Shown here one piece after another: positions 1-9,182 of a DNA stretch of 37,627 nt. Location: assembly GCA_964649815.1 (NCBI GenBank), contig CAZYQC010000031.1, positions 1 to 37,627 on the forward strand. Direction: 5' to 3'. Numbering within the stretch: position 1 is the first letter of the stretch; every line of letters begins with the position of its first letter. The DNA is from G013214665 sp964649815 (lineage in GTDB: Bacteria > Pseudomonadota > Alphaproteobacteria > Rhodobacterales > Rhodobacteraceae). The notes beneath the pieces are model-generated. The model saw nothing but the letters and a program-made list of their open reading frames with translations. It was not told the DNA's origin and did not search any database. The position numbers and the translations under genes are program-made.

Positions 1-1488
1 GTCGCCATTGCCATCCTTTTGCCCGCCACATTTTCGATGGACCCGATTGTTGGGCTGACCTTGCTTTTGGGTATCTATGGCTCATCGATGTACGGGGGCG
101 CTATTCCGGCGATCTTGATCAACACGCCCGGCACCGCCGTGAATGCGCTGACGACCTATGATGGCTTTCCGATGACCGCACGCGGCGAAGGGCGCAGAGC
201 GCTGTCGCTGGCCTATTCGGCAAGCTTCGTCGGCGGCGTCTTTTCCGTGATCTGCCTGATCTTTCTGTCTCCGGTTCTGGCCAAGATCGCGCCGATGTTT
301 GGCTCACGAGAGATCTTTTTGGCGGCTTTGTTGGGTATCATTCTGGTCGTGGTGGCGCATCGCGGGCAAATGTTGATTGCCGCCGCCCTCGCCGGATTTG
401 GCATTCTTCTGAATACTGTGGGTCTTGAGCCTGCAGCCTACACGCGGCGCTACACATTTGAACAAAGTTGGCTGGCAGGAGGTATCGACCTGATCGTCGT
501 TGTGCTGGGCCTTTTCGCCCTTAGTCAGGCGTTCCTGCTGATGACGATGGACGACGAGAAAGTCCGTCTGCCGCGATCCCGCGGATCGCTGTTCCAAGGC
601 TTTCGAGAACTGGCAAGACACCCCCGTGTAGCCGGTGTTGCGGCCAGTTTCGGTGTTGTGATGGGGATGATCCCGGGTGTTGGCGAGTTCACGGCCCAGT
701 TCATGTCTTACACCTCGGCGCGCAAGCTATCTAAGTCGCCGCAAAGCTTTGGGAATGGATCATCCGAAGGGCTTATTGCCTCGGAAACTGCCAACAACGC
801 GGTGCCAGCTGCGGCGATGATACCGTTGCTGGCCCTCGGAATTCCGGGCGAAGCGCTCACCGCGATGATGCTGTCGGTCTTTTACGTCCACAACGTTGTG
901 CCGGGCCCTGGGCTTTTTCAAAACGATATGGACTTTGTGGTCGCCCTCTACATCGCCCTGTTGGTTTTGAACGTTCTGGTGGTTTTGTTCCTACTGGCCT
1001 CAACGAACTGGCTCGTTCATTTGACGCGCATTCCGAACCGTTTTCTTGGGATGTGCATTCTCTTGCTCAGCTTCGTTGGTGTTTATTCGATACGGAACTC
1101 AACGATCGACTGCATGATCGCGGCGGCCTTTGGGCTTTTGGGTTATGTGTTGAAACGGCTGAATATGCCGATCGTGCCGATCATTCTTGGCATGGTTCTG
1201 GGCGGTATCATGGAGGTCAAATTCCGCACGTCTTTGGCCCGAATTCGCGAGCCGATGGATTTCATCGACCGCCCGATTGCCTTCCTGCTTTTTTGTGTGA
1301 TCGTCGTGATTTTGGTGTCGACGCTGTGGCGCGTTTGGCGCGATTGGCGATCACCCGACAGGCGAGCCCCCCAAAAGAAGGCGTCACAGGCCTTTTCCAA
1401 ACGCATTGCCGGCCGATCCGCTCGGCATTTTGAAAAGCGGACCAAGCAACAAAGACGGAGGCGCTTTTATGACCATGTGGGTTCCTAA
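1..1488 (+). CDS. tctA: Tripartite tricarboxylate transporter permease, TctA family (5' truncated by window edge)
   Basis: Large membrane subunit of a TTT-type secondary carboxylate transporter. The reading frame is open from base 1, so the start lies outside; about 40-50 N-terminal residues are probably missing. The segment GGAIPAILINTPGTA is the hallmark TctA motif, and the second half repeats it weakly (GMIPGVGEFTAQF), as expected for the internally duplicated family. Many hydrophobic spans follow up to about position 1330. The last 40 or so residues are unusually basic (Arg/Lys rich) and the final 20 bases overlap the P450 gene, so the C-terminal tail may be an extension. TctB and TctC, the usual small membrane and binding-protein partners, are not in the window and may lie upstream. 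Substrate unknown. Confidence 0.93.
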   Translation, partial: VAIAILLPATFSMDPIVGLTLLLGIYGSSMYGGAIPAILINTPGTAVNALTTYDGFPMTARGEGRRALSLAYSASFVGGVFSVICLIFLSPVLAKIAPMFGSREIFLAALLGIILVVVAHRGQMLIAAALAGFGILLNTVGLEPAAYTRRYTFEQSWLAGGIDLIVVVLGLFALSQAFLLMTMDDEKVRLPRSRGSLFQGFRELARHPRVAGVAASFGVVMGMIPGVGEFTAQFMSYTSARKLSKSPQSFGNGSSEGLIASETANNAVPAAAMIPLLALGIPGEALTAMMLSVFYVHNVVPGPGLFQNDMDFVVALYIALLVLNVLVVLFLLASTNWLVHLTRIPNRFLGMCILLLSFVGVYSIRNSTIDCMIAAAFGLLGYVLKRLNMPIVPIILGMVLGGIMEVKFRTSLARIREPMDFIDRPIAFLLFCVIVVILVSTLWRVWRDWRSPDRRAPQKKASQAFSKRIAGRSARHFEKRTKQQRRRRFYDHVGS

Positions 1489-2725
1489 CGACGACGGTCA
1501 TGCCGATTTGGGCAGTCACGACAGCTTTGCCCAAGGCGCGCCCTACAACACCTTTGCGCGCCTGCGAAAAGAAGATCCGTGCCACTGGTCGGACTTTGAC
1601 GGGGGGCAAGGCTATTGGTCGATCACGCGACACGCAGACATCGACAAGATGGTGCGCGACACCGAGACATTCTCTTCGGCCCGTGGCATCCGCATGGAGG
1701 ACCAAACCTATGAGGAATACCTCGCGCGGCGCACCTTTCAGGAAGTGGACGGGACCGAGCACAGAAAGGTGCGCATGAAGGTTACGCGGGCGTTTTCGCC
1801 TCGTGTTGTCGCAGAGTTCGAAGATCAAATCCGCGATCTCTGCGCGCCGATCCTGGACCGTGCGTTAGAGATGGGGCGGTTCGACGGAACGCGGGAAATC
1901 GCCCGCGAATTGCCTATGAGGATGCTTGGCCAGATCCTTGGCCTGCCCGATGAGGACTTGCCTTGGTTGGTCGACAAAGGCGACGCGCTGATGGCGAACT
2001 CGGACCCGGATTTTACCGATCACGTGGTCGACAAGTTGGACACGGATGCCTACCGGCTTATGCCGTTCAATTCGCCTGCGGGCGCCGAGCTCTATGAATA
2101 TGCGCGCGAGATGATGGACCGTAAGAACGCCACTGGCGATACGAACGGCATTCTCCACATGGTTCTACAGCCCGACGAAAACGGTGAAACAATTTCAGAG
2201 ACCGAGTTTCGCAATTTCTTTTGTTTGCTTGTCGCGGCAGGAAACGACACGACGCGGTATTCTATCGCCGCCGGCATCCAGGCGCTTGCGCACCAACCTG
2301 GCCTGTTAGAGCAGCTTCAGACAGGCGAGGTTTGGGATACGGCCCCCGATGAAATCGTCCGCTGGGCATCGCCGGCGACCTATTTCCGCAGGACCGCCAT
2401 GCGCGATGTCGACGTGCATGGCAAAGAGATCAAAGAAGGCGACAAAGTGCTTTATTGGTTTATCTCGGCCAATCGCGATGAAGAGATGTTTGACGATCCG
2501 TATCGTCTTGATCTCACCCGGAAACCCAACCGCCAGCTGGCGTGGGGGCAGGGCGGGCCGCATGTTTGCCTGGGCATGCATCTGGCACGGCTAGAAGTGC
2601 GGGTTCTTTTTCAGGAACTGGTGAAGCGGATCAAAACCATCGAGCCGGATGGCGAAGCCGCGTTTGTCCGATCCAATTTCGTAAACGGCATCAAGCGGAT
2701 GCCTGTCCAAGTCACGTTGCAGTAG
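1469..2725 (+). CDS. Cytochrome P450
   Basis: Soluble bacterial class I P450 of 418 residues, expected to hydroxylate or N/O-dealkylate a substrate using electrons from a ferredoxin. Visible motifs are the I-helix AAGNDTT (about 256-262), the K-helix E-x-x-R as EIVR (295-298), and the heme-binding loop WGQGGPHVCLG with the proximal cysteine at about 367. The start at 1469 is chosen because GGAGG lies 7 nt upstream (1457-1461); an ATG two codons later is also possible. The gene overlaps the end of tctA by 20 nt and is followed after 6 nt by a gamma-glutamyl-ligase-like gene, so it is probably co-transcribed with the amine-catabolism genes. A plant-type 2Fe-2S ferredoxin at 11141-11506 is a possible redox partner. 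No ferredoxin reductase is visible. Subfamily and substrate not assignable by eye. Confidence 0.95.
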   Translation: MTMWVPNDDGHADLGSHDSFAQGAPYNTFARLRKEDPCHWSDFDGGQGYWSITRHADIDKMVRDTETFSSARGIRMEDQTYEEYLARRTFQEVDGTEHRKVRMKVTRAFSPRVVAEFEDQIRDLCAPILDRALEMGRFDGTREIARELPMRMLGQILGLPDEDLPWLVDKGDALMANSDPDFTDHVVDKLDTDAYRLMPFNSPAGAELYEYAREMMDRKNATGDTNGILHMVLQPDENGETISETEFRNFFCLLVAAGNDTTRYSIAAGIQALAHQPGLLEQLQTGEVWDTAPDEIVRWASPATYFRRTAMRDVDVHGKEIKEGDKVLYWFISANRDEEMFDDPYRLDLTRKPNRQLAWGQGGPHVCLGMHLARLEVRVLFQELVKRIKTIEPDGEAAFVRSNFVNGIKRMPVQVTLQ

Positions 2726-2731
2726 GTGCCC

Positions 2732-4024
2732 ATGTCAGATCGTCTTCGCGCCCTTTTTGTTGATCACCTGTCGATCCCACGGGGAAAGTACCTCCCCTCT
2801 AGCAAGATCGGTGATGGGTCCAGCCGCTTTGCGCGGGCGGTTTTTGGTGTGCATTATGACAGGGATCTGCTGCTTGATGCGCCATATGCAAAGGTTCGCG
2901 ACGGCGCGCCTGACATGGAATTGCGTTGGCGGGCCGATGACATCCGCCCAGGCTGGGAGCCGAACACGTCAGTCGTGATTGGCGATCTTTTTGATATCGA
3001 CGGATCGCCTTTGGTTTTGTGTCCCCGTGGGGCTTTGAAACGCGCGATTGCTGATTGGCAAAAGCATGGCCTTACGCCGAAGCTGGGCATCGAACTAGAA
3101 GCTTACGCCTTGCAGGGCGGAGACGATGGGCGGCTGCGCCCTTACGATGCGCCAGGTGGCGTGGTCTATGGCACAGGGCCATTCGCCGACCCGATGCGCA
3201 TCAATGATGTGATTTGGAACAAGGCGTACGAGAAAGGCTTTAAGCTTGATCTGATCACCGCCGAATATGACAGCCCACAGTTTGAATACACGCTGTCGTT
3301 TGACGACGCGCTGAAGGCCATCGATGAGGTCGCGCTCTTTCGCCAAATGGCGCGCGAAGTGGCACTTGACCACGGCGTCATTCTGACATTCCTGCCAAAG
3401 CCGCTGTCCGAAGTGGGCGGCTCGGGCATGCATATCAACTTTTCCTTTTGGGATGAGAATGGGAACAACGCGCTGGCCAGCGGCGCACAGGGTGGGCCGG
3501 ATCATTTGAACGATTTGTCACGTGGCTGTCTGGCGGGGTTGATCCATCATCACAAAGGCCTCGCTGGCCTAATTGCGCCGACAACGGGTTCCTTTCGACG
3601 GTTACAACCGGCGTCTATGTCTGGCTATTGGCAGAATTGGGGTGGGGATCATCGCGGTGTCACAACACGTGTCTCAAGCGAAGGTGGCGCGAAAGCGCGG
3701 CTTGAACATAGGATGGCAGATGCCAGCGCGAACCCATACACAGCCGCCGCCGCTGTCTTGCAAGCAGCGCGCTTGGGCTATGAAGCGAAACGCGGCTTGC
3801 CGCCGATTGAAACGGGCGACGGGTTCGACAAAGTCGATGCCAAAACCGGCACAGCGGACAATTTGCGAAATGCGGTCAAAGATCTCGCAGCGGACACAGC
3901 ACTTGCTGATGCCGTGGGGCGCGAACTTGTTGAAAATCATGTGTTTATGAAAGAGCGCGAGTTCCGCAAAACCAGAGACATGGAGCCTGACGCACTTCTC
4001 GATTTTTACGTTTGGTTCGTTTGA
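2732..4024 (+). CDS. Glutamine synthetase-like gamma-glutamylamide ligase
   Basis: Member of the GlnA/PuuA/GmaS superfamily, 430 residues, which join glutamate to ammonia or an amine with ATP. Metal- and substrate-binding elements are present: E121-x-E123 in GIELEAYAL, E178 and E185 in the TAEYDSPQFEYTL segment, H234 in SGMHINFS, and E325/R327 in RLEHRMADASANPY. It is not a housekeeping GlnA: the N-terminal region diverges and the neighbours are a P450, a class I amidotransferase and aminotransferases. That context suggests gamma-glutamylation of an organic amine, as in the Puu (putrescine), Ipu (isopropylamine) or methylamine routes. Start at the ATG 2732; a GTG two codons upstream directly abuts the P450 stop. 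One base separates it from the next gene. The amine is unknown. Confidence 0.9.
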   Translation: MSDRLRALFVDHLSIPRGKYLPSSKIGDGSSRFARAVFGVHYDRDLLLDAPYAKVRDGAPDMELRWRADDIRPGWEPNTSVVIGDLFDIDGSPLVLCPRGALKRAIADWQKHGLTPKLGIELEAYALQGGDDGRLRPYDAPGGVVYGTGPFADPMRINDVIWNKAYEKGFKLDLITAEYDSPQFEYTLSFDDALKAIDEVALFRQMAREVALDHGVILTFLPKPLSEVGGSGMHINFSFWDENGNNALASGAQGGPDHLNDLSRGCLAGLIHHHKGLAGLIAPTTGSFRRLQPASMSGYWQNWGGDHRGVTTRVSSEGGAKARLEHRMADASANPYTAAAAVLQAARLGYEAKRGLPPIETGDGFDKVDAKTGTADNLRNAVKDLAADTALADAVGRELVENHVFMKEREFRKTRDMEPDALLDFYVWFV

Positions 4025-4025
4025 T

Positions 4026-4736
4026 ATGCACATCGCGCTTCTCATCACCAACACCGATTTTAGCGACTTCGCTTTTGCGAGGCCGTTGGATGACGAAAAG
4101 TTCACGCGCCTGATCCAAGAGGTACGCCCAAATTGGCAGACGACAGCCTTTTGGGTGTGCAAAGATGAATTCCCCCAAGACCCAAAGGCGTTTGACGGCT
4201 TTTTGATCACCGGGAGCCCCGCGTCCGTCACTGACCAAGCGCCTTGGATGACGCGCCTAGAGGCGTTGGTCCGAGAGATCATTGATCAAAACGTACCGCT
4301 GTTCGGCGCTTGTTTCGGTCATCAGATCATCGCCAAGGCGTTGGGCGCACCGATCATCCGCAATCCAGAAGGCTGGGTGCACGGATTGGTCGCGGTGGAG
4401 CGGATCGAAAGTGCGCCTTGGTCTGGTTCCGTTGACCGTTTTTTCCTTTACGCCTCGCATATCGAACAGGTCGGCGCCTTGCCTGATCAAGCCAAGCGCC
4501 TCTTTAAAAGTCCCGATTGTGAGATCGCCGGTTTCGCCATCGGGCAGACCGTTTTCACGGTCCAACATCACCCCGAGATGACCAGAGATTTCATCACTGA
4601 CTTGATCGACGAATATGCCGATTACGTGGGCGAAGACGTAACGCGCCGGGCACGGCAATCCGTCGAACAGAGCAGGGCAACGCGCGCGGAATTCGCGCTT
4701 GAAATGGCCACATTCTTTGAACACGCGAGGGGCTAG
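4026..4736 (+). CDS. Class I glutamine amidotransferase (GMP-synthase-like), possible gamma-glutamyl hydrolase
   Basis: A 236-residue stand-alone GATase1 domain. The nucleophile elbow GACFGHQ places Cys at about 96, and VQHHPEM gives the His182/Glu184 pair, so the Cys-His-Glu triad is intact. Such proteins hydrolyse gamma-glutamyl amide bonds; PuuD, which does this in the putrescine route, belongs to the wider GATase1 group. Directly after a gamma-glutamylamide ligase, the simplest role is release of glutamate from a gamma-glutamylated intermediate once its amine part has been oxidised. That role is an inference from context. The start is one base after the ligase stop and the stop abuts the next ATG at 4737, so translation is probably coupled. 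Confidence 0.88.
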   Translation: MHIALLITNTDFSDFAFARPLDDEKFTRLIQEVRPNWQTTAFWVCKDEFPQDPKAFDGFLITGSPASVTDQAPWMTRLEALVREIIDQNVPLFGACFGHQIIAKALGAPIIRNPEGWVHGLVAVERIESAPWSGSVDRFFLYASHIEQVGALPDQAKRLFKSPDCEIAGFAIGQTVFTVQHHPEMTRDFITDLIDEYADYVGEDVTRRARQSVEQSRATRAEFALEMATFFEHARG

Positions 4737-5546
4737 ATGGGCACGATCAGCAAAGCGCTTGACCTATTGAACCTTTTCGCGCCCGACCGCGCCGAGATTG
4801 GGCTAAGCGACTTTGTGCGTCTGTCCAAACGTGACAAGGCGACCGTCCATCGCCACCTGACGGAATTGACCGAAAACGGATTTCTTGAACAGAATATCGA
4901 CACGCGCGCCTATCGTTTGGGCCCCGCAATTTTGCGCCTGTCGGCTCTGCGCGAGACGCTTTTTCCGATGCGCAAGCTGTTGCAGCCCATTGTTGTCGAA
5001 CTTTCTGAAACGGTCGGCGAACTCGCGCATGCGAGTTTGTTGCAATACGAAGAAATGTCGCCGTTGGTCCACGCAGATCCGCAAAGACATGGGGTTCAGG
5101 TGCATTTCGACATCGCCGAGATGCTTCCGTTCCACGCGACGTCATCTGGCATCGCCGCACTGGCGTTTTGCTCGGAAGAGATGCGCCACAAGGTTCTGTC
5201 GACACCGTTGCCGCAGCACACAAGCCGCACAATCTCGGACCCCGCGACATTGGAACAGCTGTTTGCTGGGGTGCGCCGATACGGGCTGTGCACGTTGGAC
5301 GGCGCTTTCGAAGATGGGGTCAGCTCGGTCGGGGCGCCGGTTTTTGGTCAAGGTCATCGCGTTGTCGGCGCCTTAGCTGTGGCGCTACCGACCACCCGCA
5401 CCACACCCGAAACTTTGCGAAACATCGCCTCGCACCTACGCCAATACGCCAAACAGGCCTCGATTGCGTTGGGCAGCGATTTCCCGACGACCTTTAAAGA
5501 TCTGCCGCCATCTTGGGGCGAAGCGGGTCTGATGTTGCAAGATTAG
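4737..5546 (+). CDS. IclR family transcriptional regulator
   Basis: 269 residues. The N-terminal winged helix-turn-helix spans roughly 5-65 (ISKALDLLNLF, then KRDKATVHRHLTELTENGFL) and the effector-binding GAF-like IclR domain spans about 75-250. The start ATG immediately follows the amidotransferase stop, so it is embedded in the operon and is likely its local regulator, responding to a pathway metabolite. Embedding in the middle of the catabolic operon implies autoregulation if it controls the promoter upstream. Ligand unknown. Confidence 0.93.
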   Translation: MGTISKALDLLNLFAPDRAEIGLSDFVRLSKRDKATVHRHLTELTENGFLEQNIDTRAYRLGPAILRLSALRETLFPMRKLLQPIVVELSETVGELAHASLLQYEEMSPLVHADPQRHGVQVHFDIAEMLPFHATSSGIAALAFCSEEMRHKVLSTPLPQHTSRTISDPATLEQLFAGVRRYGLCTLDGAFEDGVSSVGAPVFGQGHRVVGALAVALPTTRTTPETLRNIASHLRQYAKQASIALGSDFPTTFKDLPPSWGEAGLMLQD

Positions 5547-5564
5547 GATCCACGGAGCCGAAGA

Positions 5565-6911
5565 ATGAAAGATTCAAACTTTCTAAAAGAAAACAACGGT
5601 CGCCAGTTCTGGCACCCGATGACTTCGCCGCAAGACAGTATCGACAATCCGCCCAAGATCATCACCGAAGCCGAAGGTGTCCGCCTGCGTGACATTGATG
5701 GGCACGAGGTGATCGATGCCGTCGGTGGGCTTTGGAACGTGAACCTTGGGTATTCCTGTCAGCCGGTCAAAGACGCGATCGCCGGTCAGTTGAACCGGCT
5801 TCCGTATTACTCGACCTTTCGGGGCTCATCCAACGATGCAGCCATCGAACTGGCCTATGAGCTGAATGCGTTCTTTGCGCCAGACGGCATGACACGCGCG
5901 TTCTTTACCTCTGGCGGGTCAGACTCGGTCGAGACCGCACTGCGTCTTGCGCGTCAATACCACAAGCTGCGGGGCGAGCCTGGCCGCACCAAGTTCCTGA
6001 GTTTGAAAAAGGGCTATCACGGGACGCATTTCGGCGGCGCAAGTGTGAATGGCAATGCAAACTTTCGCACGGCGTATGAGCCCTTGATGCCTGGGTGTTT
6101 TCACGTCCCGGCACCTTACACCTATCGCAACCCCTTCGACGAAACGGACCCTGTACGCCTGGCACAGCTATGTGCTGCGGCACTTGAAGATGAGATTGCG
6201 TTTCAAGGGGCGAACACGATTGCTGCCATGATCATGGAGCCGATCCTTGGAGCGGGTGGCGTCATCCCGCCGCACGAAAGCTTCGCGCCAATGGTGCGTG
6301 AAATCTGCGCGCGGCACGGCATCCTGTTGATCACCGATGAGGTGATCACCGCATACGGGCGCACTGGCGCTTGGTCAGGGGCGCGGCTTTGGGGCATCCA
6401 GCCGGACATGATGGCGACGGCAAAAGCCATCACAAATGGGTATTTCCCCTTTGGCGCGGTGATGATTGGCGGGGCGGTTCAAGAGGTTTTTGAGAACAAC
6501 CCATCGGCCAAAATTGGTCACGGATATACCTATTCGGGCCATCCCGTTGGCGCAGCGGCAGCGCTTGTCTGTCTGGCCGAAACGCAAAGATTGAACGTGA
6601 TCGAAAACGCGGCGGCGCGCGGCACGCAATTGTATCAAGGCTGCCTCGCTTTGAAAGAAAAACACAGCATTATTGGTGACGTGCGCGGCGGGCATGGTTT
6701 GATGACAGCCATCGAAATGGTCAGCGATCGTGCCTCAAAAACCCCTGCTGGTGCGGACATAGGGCAGATGGTGCAAGAGGTTGCATATCAGCACGGCACG
6801 ATGATCCGTGTGTCAGGCCCTAACATCATTCTGTCGCCACCGCTTGTTCTGTCAGAGGTGGACGCGAGTGGGATTTTGAGCGCGCTTGACGCCGGTTTCG
6901 CGGCTGTTTGA
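5565..6911 (+). CDS. Class III (omega) aminotransferase, PLP dependent
   Basis: 448 residues, the usual length for the omega-amino acid:pyruvate / putrescine:pyruvate aminotransferase group. Visible elements are the PLP phosphate-binding TSGGSDSVETALRLAR (about 115-130), KGYHGTHFG, the PLP-ring aspartate in ITDEV (about D258), and the Schiff-base lysine in ATAKAITNGYFPFG (about K287). It transfers the amino group of an omega-amine or amino acid to pyruvate or another keto acid. GGAG lies upstream of the ATG, 18 nt after the iclR stop. As the last gene of the plus-strand operon it would deaminate the amine or amino acid formed by the preceding enzymes. It converges on the amidase-like gene at 6957. 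Confidence 0.93.
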   Translation: MKDSNFLKENNGRQFWHPMTSPQDSIDNPPKIITEAEGVRLRDIDGHEVIDAVGGLWNVNLGYSCQPVKDAIAGQLNRLPYYSTFRGSSNDAAIELAYELNAFFAPDGMTRAFFTSGGSDSVETALRLARQYHKLRGEPGRTKFLSLKKGYHGTHFGGASVNGNANFRTAYEPLMPGCFHVPAPYTYRNPFDETDPVRLAQLCAAALEDEIAFQGANTIAAMIMEPILGAGGVIPPHESFAPMVREICARHGILLITDEVITAYGRTGAWSGARLWGIQPDMMATAKAITNGYFPFGAVMIGGAVQEVFENNPSAKIGHGYTYSGHPVGAAAALVCLAETQRLNVIENAAARGTQLYQGCLALKEKHSIIGDVRGGHGLMTAIEMVSDRASKTPAGADIGQMVQEVAYQHGTMIRVSGPNIILSPPLVLSEVDASGILSALDAGFAAV

Positions 6912-6956
6912 GGCTTCTGCATTGCATGCTTGAGGCGGCGCGCGCACCAATCGCGC

Positions 6957-9182
6957 TCAATCGGTTGTCGGGGGCTCAGACGAGCCAAAACGTTTCAGGA
7001 CGTTTTCGAGCATCCGAGACACGCCATTCTCGCAATTGTTGCTTAGCAAACTGCCACAGAACGTAATCGATCCAACCGAGAACAGCGCACCGCCGCCGGG
7101 AACTTGCGCAAAAATAATCTCGGCCCGGATCAGTTCGGCCGGATCTTCGCCGGTCACTGTGTGCAAATGGCTCAAAAGCTCTTCTGGAACGGTAACAAAG
7201 CTGTCGCCGTGTCCTTCGCTGACCGCGAGGATCGCGGCGTTTGTCAGCGTGCCAAGCGTCGTGTCTGAGCGATCAAGCTCAAACCCTGCGGCTCCGCCGC
7301 CTGAAAACCCGTAATCGCCCAAACGCTCTTCGCTAACGCCTTCGAAAATCCAATTGTGCTGTTCTGAAAAAGAGGCCGGCGTGCGTCTGTAGTAGCTGCC
7401 GTCAAAGACGCCTTGGGCAGAAAAGCCCAAACCAACCAGGGCCTGAGGCGGGCGGCCGTTTCTGCGCCAAAGACCGCCATAGCCTCCGTCAAGTTGATGA
7501 TACGCTTCACCCGCATCAGCGGACCACGCTCGAATGCCACCCTCGGCGCGACGTATCTCTAGGACGCTTGGCTGTTCGGGGCGGCGGGCGATCCGCCAAT
7601 AAAAACCGTTGCCGCCCAAATAGACCAACCTACCGCCGGTATCGCGGTAGGTTTGCAACGCGTCCAGCATGCGGGGCGTGTGATATTCAGGATGCGATCC
7701 CGTCACGACAGTCTGATATCCCTCAAGGATCTCATATCCGTGGTCGTCCAGGTCTTCGTCTGTGATGACGTCGAACTCAAATCCCTTTTGTTCCAGCCAA
7801 TAAGACAAATGCGTGTCCGCCGGGAAATGCCGAAGACCCGAGCCACGCGGATCGTCAAACGTCAAATAGCCTGGGCGCATCGTCAGCATCGGTCGCAGGC
7901 GAGACGACAGGCAGATCCCGCTGCCATCTGGGTGGTTGTTGTACGTGGATCGCCCATAAATCGGGTAATCATCCGCGTTTGGCGCAGCACCCCATGTTGC
8001 CATACGCGATCTAAAGGCCGCATCCGTGTTGCCACGTGCATGATTTGCGTAAGCCACGAAGGTCAGCGTTGAGGCGAGAACACAGATCGCCGCTTTGGGT
8101 TTTGCGGCAGAGGGCAACACATAGAACGGTAAGACATCCGTTGCGCCGTCTTGGGAAAGGCGAATTCCGTAAACACCGCTGGGCGTATTTTCCGGGATAG
8201 ACAGTCTAAAGTCGGTTTCCCATCGGCAATCAGATAGATCGTCTTCGTGAAAATGGATCGCCGCGTAGTGGTGCGGGGCCATGTTCCAATCCATAGCCGA
8301 GCCATCCCAAGCAGAGCTTCGGACCGCTCGGGTTGGCAAGTTGATCAACCGTCCCGCCAACCCATAGGGGCCACAATCCACAAGTGTCGACGTCTCTATG
8401 GCCTGGGAAAAGTCCCACCGTGCGATCAGGTGATCTTGGCCGGTCGACGTTTGTGAATCAGGCCGTGTTGCGTGCAAGCTTGGGTTTTCAAGCCTGCCGT
8501 TAAAGTGAGCGTGCGAAATCTGGTTCTTGGCCACTGCGGCCAGGGTCAGCGTTAAAGGCGCGGCAAACGGATCAAGCGAACCTTGCCATTTGGCGGATTG
8601 CGCGGGAGCATCGGTCAATGGCGCAACGCCGATCTCTAACATCCCGTGCACGCGATCATATCCGGCCCACACACGCTGCCAGGTTTTCAACGGCCAAGCA
8701 TGCGCGAGTTCGACAGCTTGGTCTGAGCCTGGCCGCGCCATATGACGAAACCGCAGGGTGGTTGACGATACCTCAAGACACCAGCCGGTGCCGTCCTCGG
8801 CTGTCGCCGCAACGATGGTTGCCGGTTCGTCCCGCAAAAGCCACGGTTGGACCAGCGCGGATACAAAAAGCGTGTCACCCGCCAAAGCAGGATGGGGGGC
8901 GACAACCGCGTATGATCCGCGGTCGATCGGTTGGGAGCGTGCCTTGTAAGTGCCAGAGCCAAAGTCGTGGGGTTCAAGGATTAGGCCGGGGCCAGCCGGG
9001 TTGGGATCGCCACAGACAATGCGAACCACGTCTGCTTGATACTCTCCTTGCCCTTGCGCGCTGACTTTGACGTCAATGGACCCGCCCGGTCTGGCGGAAA
9101 AACGATCAAGGTATCCGGTAATCGGCAGAACGCGCGCCAAGTCTTCTGGGGTGACGACCTCTGGTTCATTCGGCGACCGCAT
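6957..9182 (-). CDS. N,N-dimethylformamidase large-subunit (DmfA2)-like protein
   Basis: 741 residues, close to the length of the DMFase large subunit. The N-terminal part contains a concanavalin/LamG-like beta-sandwich (about 100-235). The C-terminal part carries the family signature TGSHPEYHTPRMLD (about 494-507) followed by GGRLVYLGGNGFYWR. Family knowledge: DMFase uses an unusual mononuclear iron bound by two Tyr and one Glu. Tyr378 (in FVAYAN), Tyr414 (in RSTYNN) and Glu499 (in SHPEY) match that pattern in order and rough spacing; this mapping is my inference. The small DMFase subunit is not visible nearby. The ATG overlaps the TGA of the upstream aminotransferase by one base, so the two are translationally coupled. 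The likely role is hydrolysis of an amide or formamide whose amine or amino acid feeds the aminotransferase. Substrate unknown. Confidence 0.85.
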   Translation of the reverse strand: MRSPNEPEVVTPEDLARVLPITGYLDRFSARPGGSIDVKVSAQGQGEYQADVVRIVCGDPNPAGPGLILEPHDFGSGTYKARSQPIDRGSYAVVAPHPALAGDTLFVSALVQPWLLRDEPATIVAATAEDGTGWCLEVSSTTLRFRHMARPGSDQAVELAHAWPLKTWQRVWAGYDRVHGMLEIGVAPLTDAPAQSAKWQGSLDPFAAPLTLTLAAVAKNQISHAHFNGRLENPSLHATRPDSQTSTGQDHLIARWDFSQAIETSTLVDCGPYGLAGRLINLPTRAVRSSAWDGSAMDWNMAPHHYAAIHFHEDDLSDCRWETDFRLSIPENTPSGVYGIRLSQDGATDVLPFYVLPSAAKPKAAICVLASTLTFVAYANHARGNTDAAFRSRMATWGAAPNADDYPIYGRSTYNNHPDGSGICLSSRLRPMLTMRPGYLTFDDPRGSGLRHFPADTHLSYWLEQKGFEFDVITDEDLDDHGYEILEGYQTVVTGSHPEYHTPRMLDALQTYRDTGGRLVYLGGNGFYWRIARRPEQPSVLEIRRAEGGIRAWSADAGEAYHQLDGGYGGLWRRNGRPPQALVGLGFSAQGVFDGSYYRRTPASFSEQHNWIFEGVSEERLGDYGFSGGGAAGFELDRSDTTLGTLTNAAILAVSEGHGDSFVTVPEELLSHLHTVTGEDPAELIRAEIIFAQVPGGGALFSVGSITFCGSLLSNNCENGVSRMLENVLKRFGSSEPPTTD

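Noticed and set aside
4282..4289. TTGATCAA, resembling FNR half-sites
   Set aside because: Lacks the required 4-nt spacer and lies inside the amidotransferase coding sequence.
6912..6956. Possible terminator between convergent genes (TTGAG ... CTCAA with inner GC pairs)
   Set aside because: The stem needs a 3-4 nt bulge and has no T tract in either direction.
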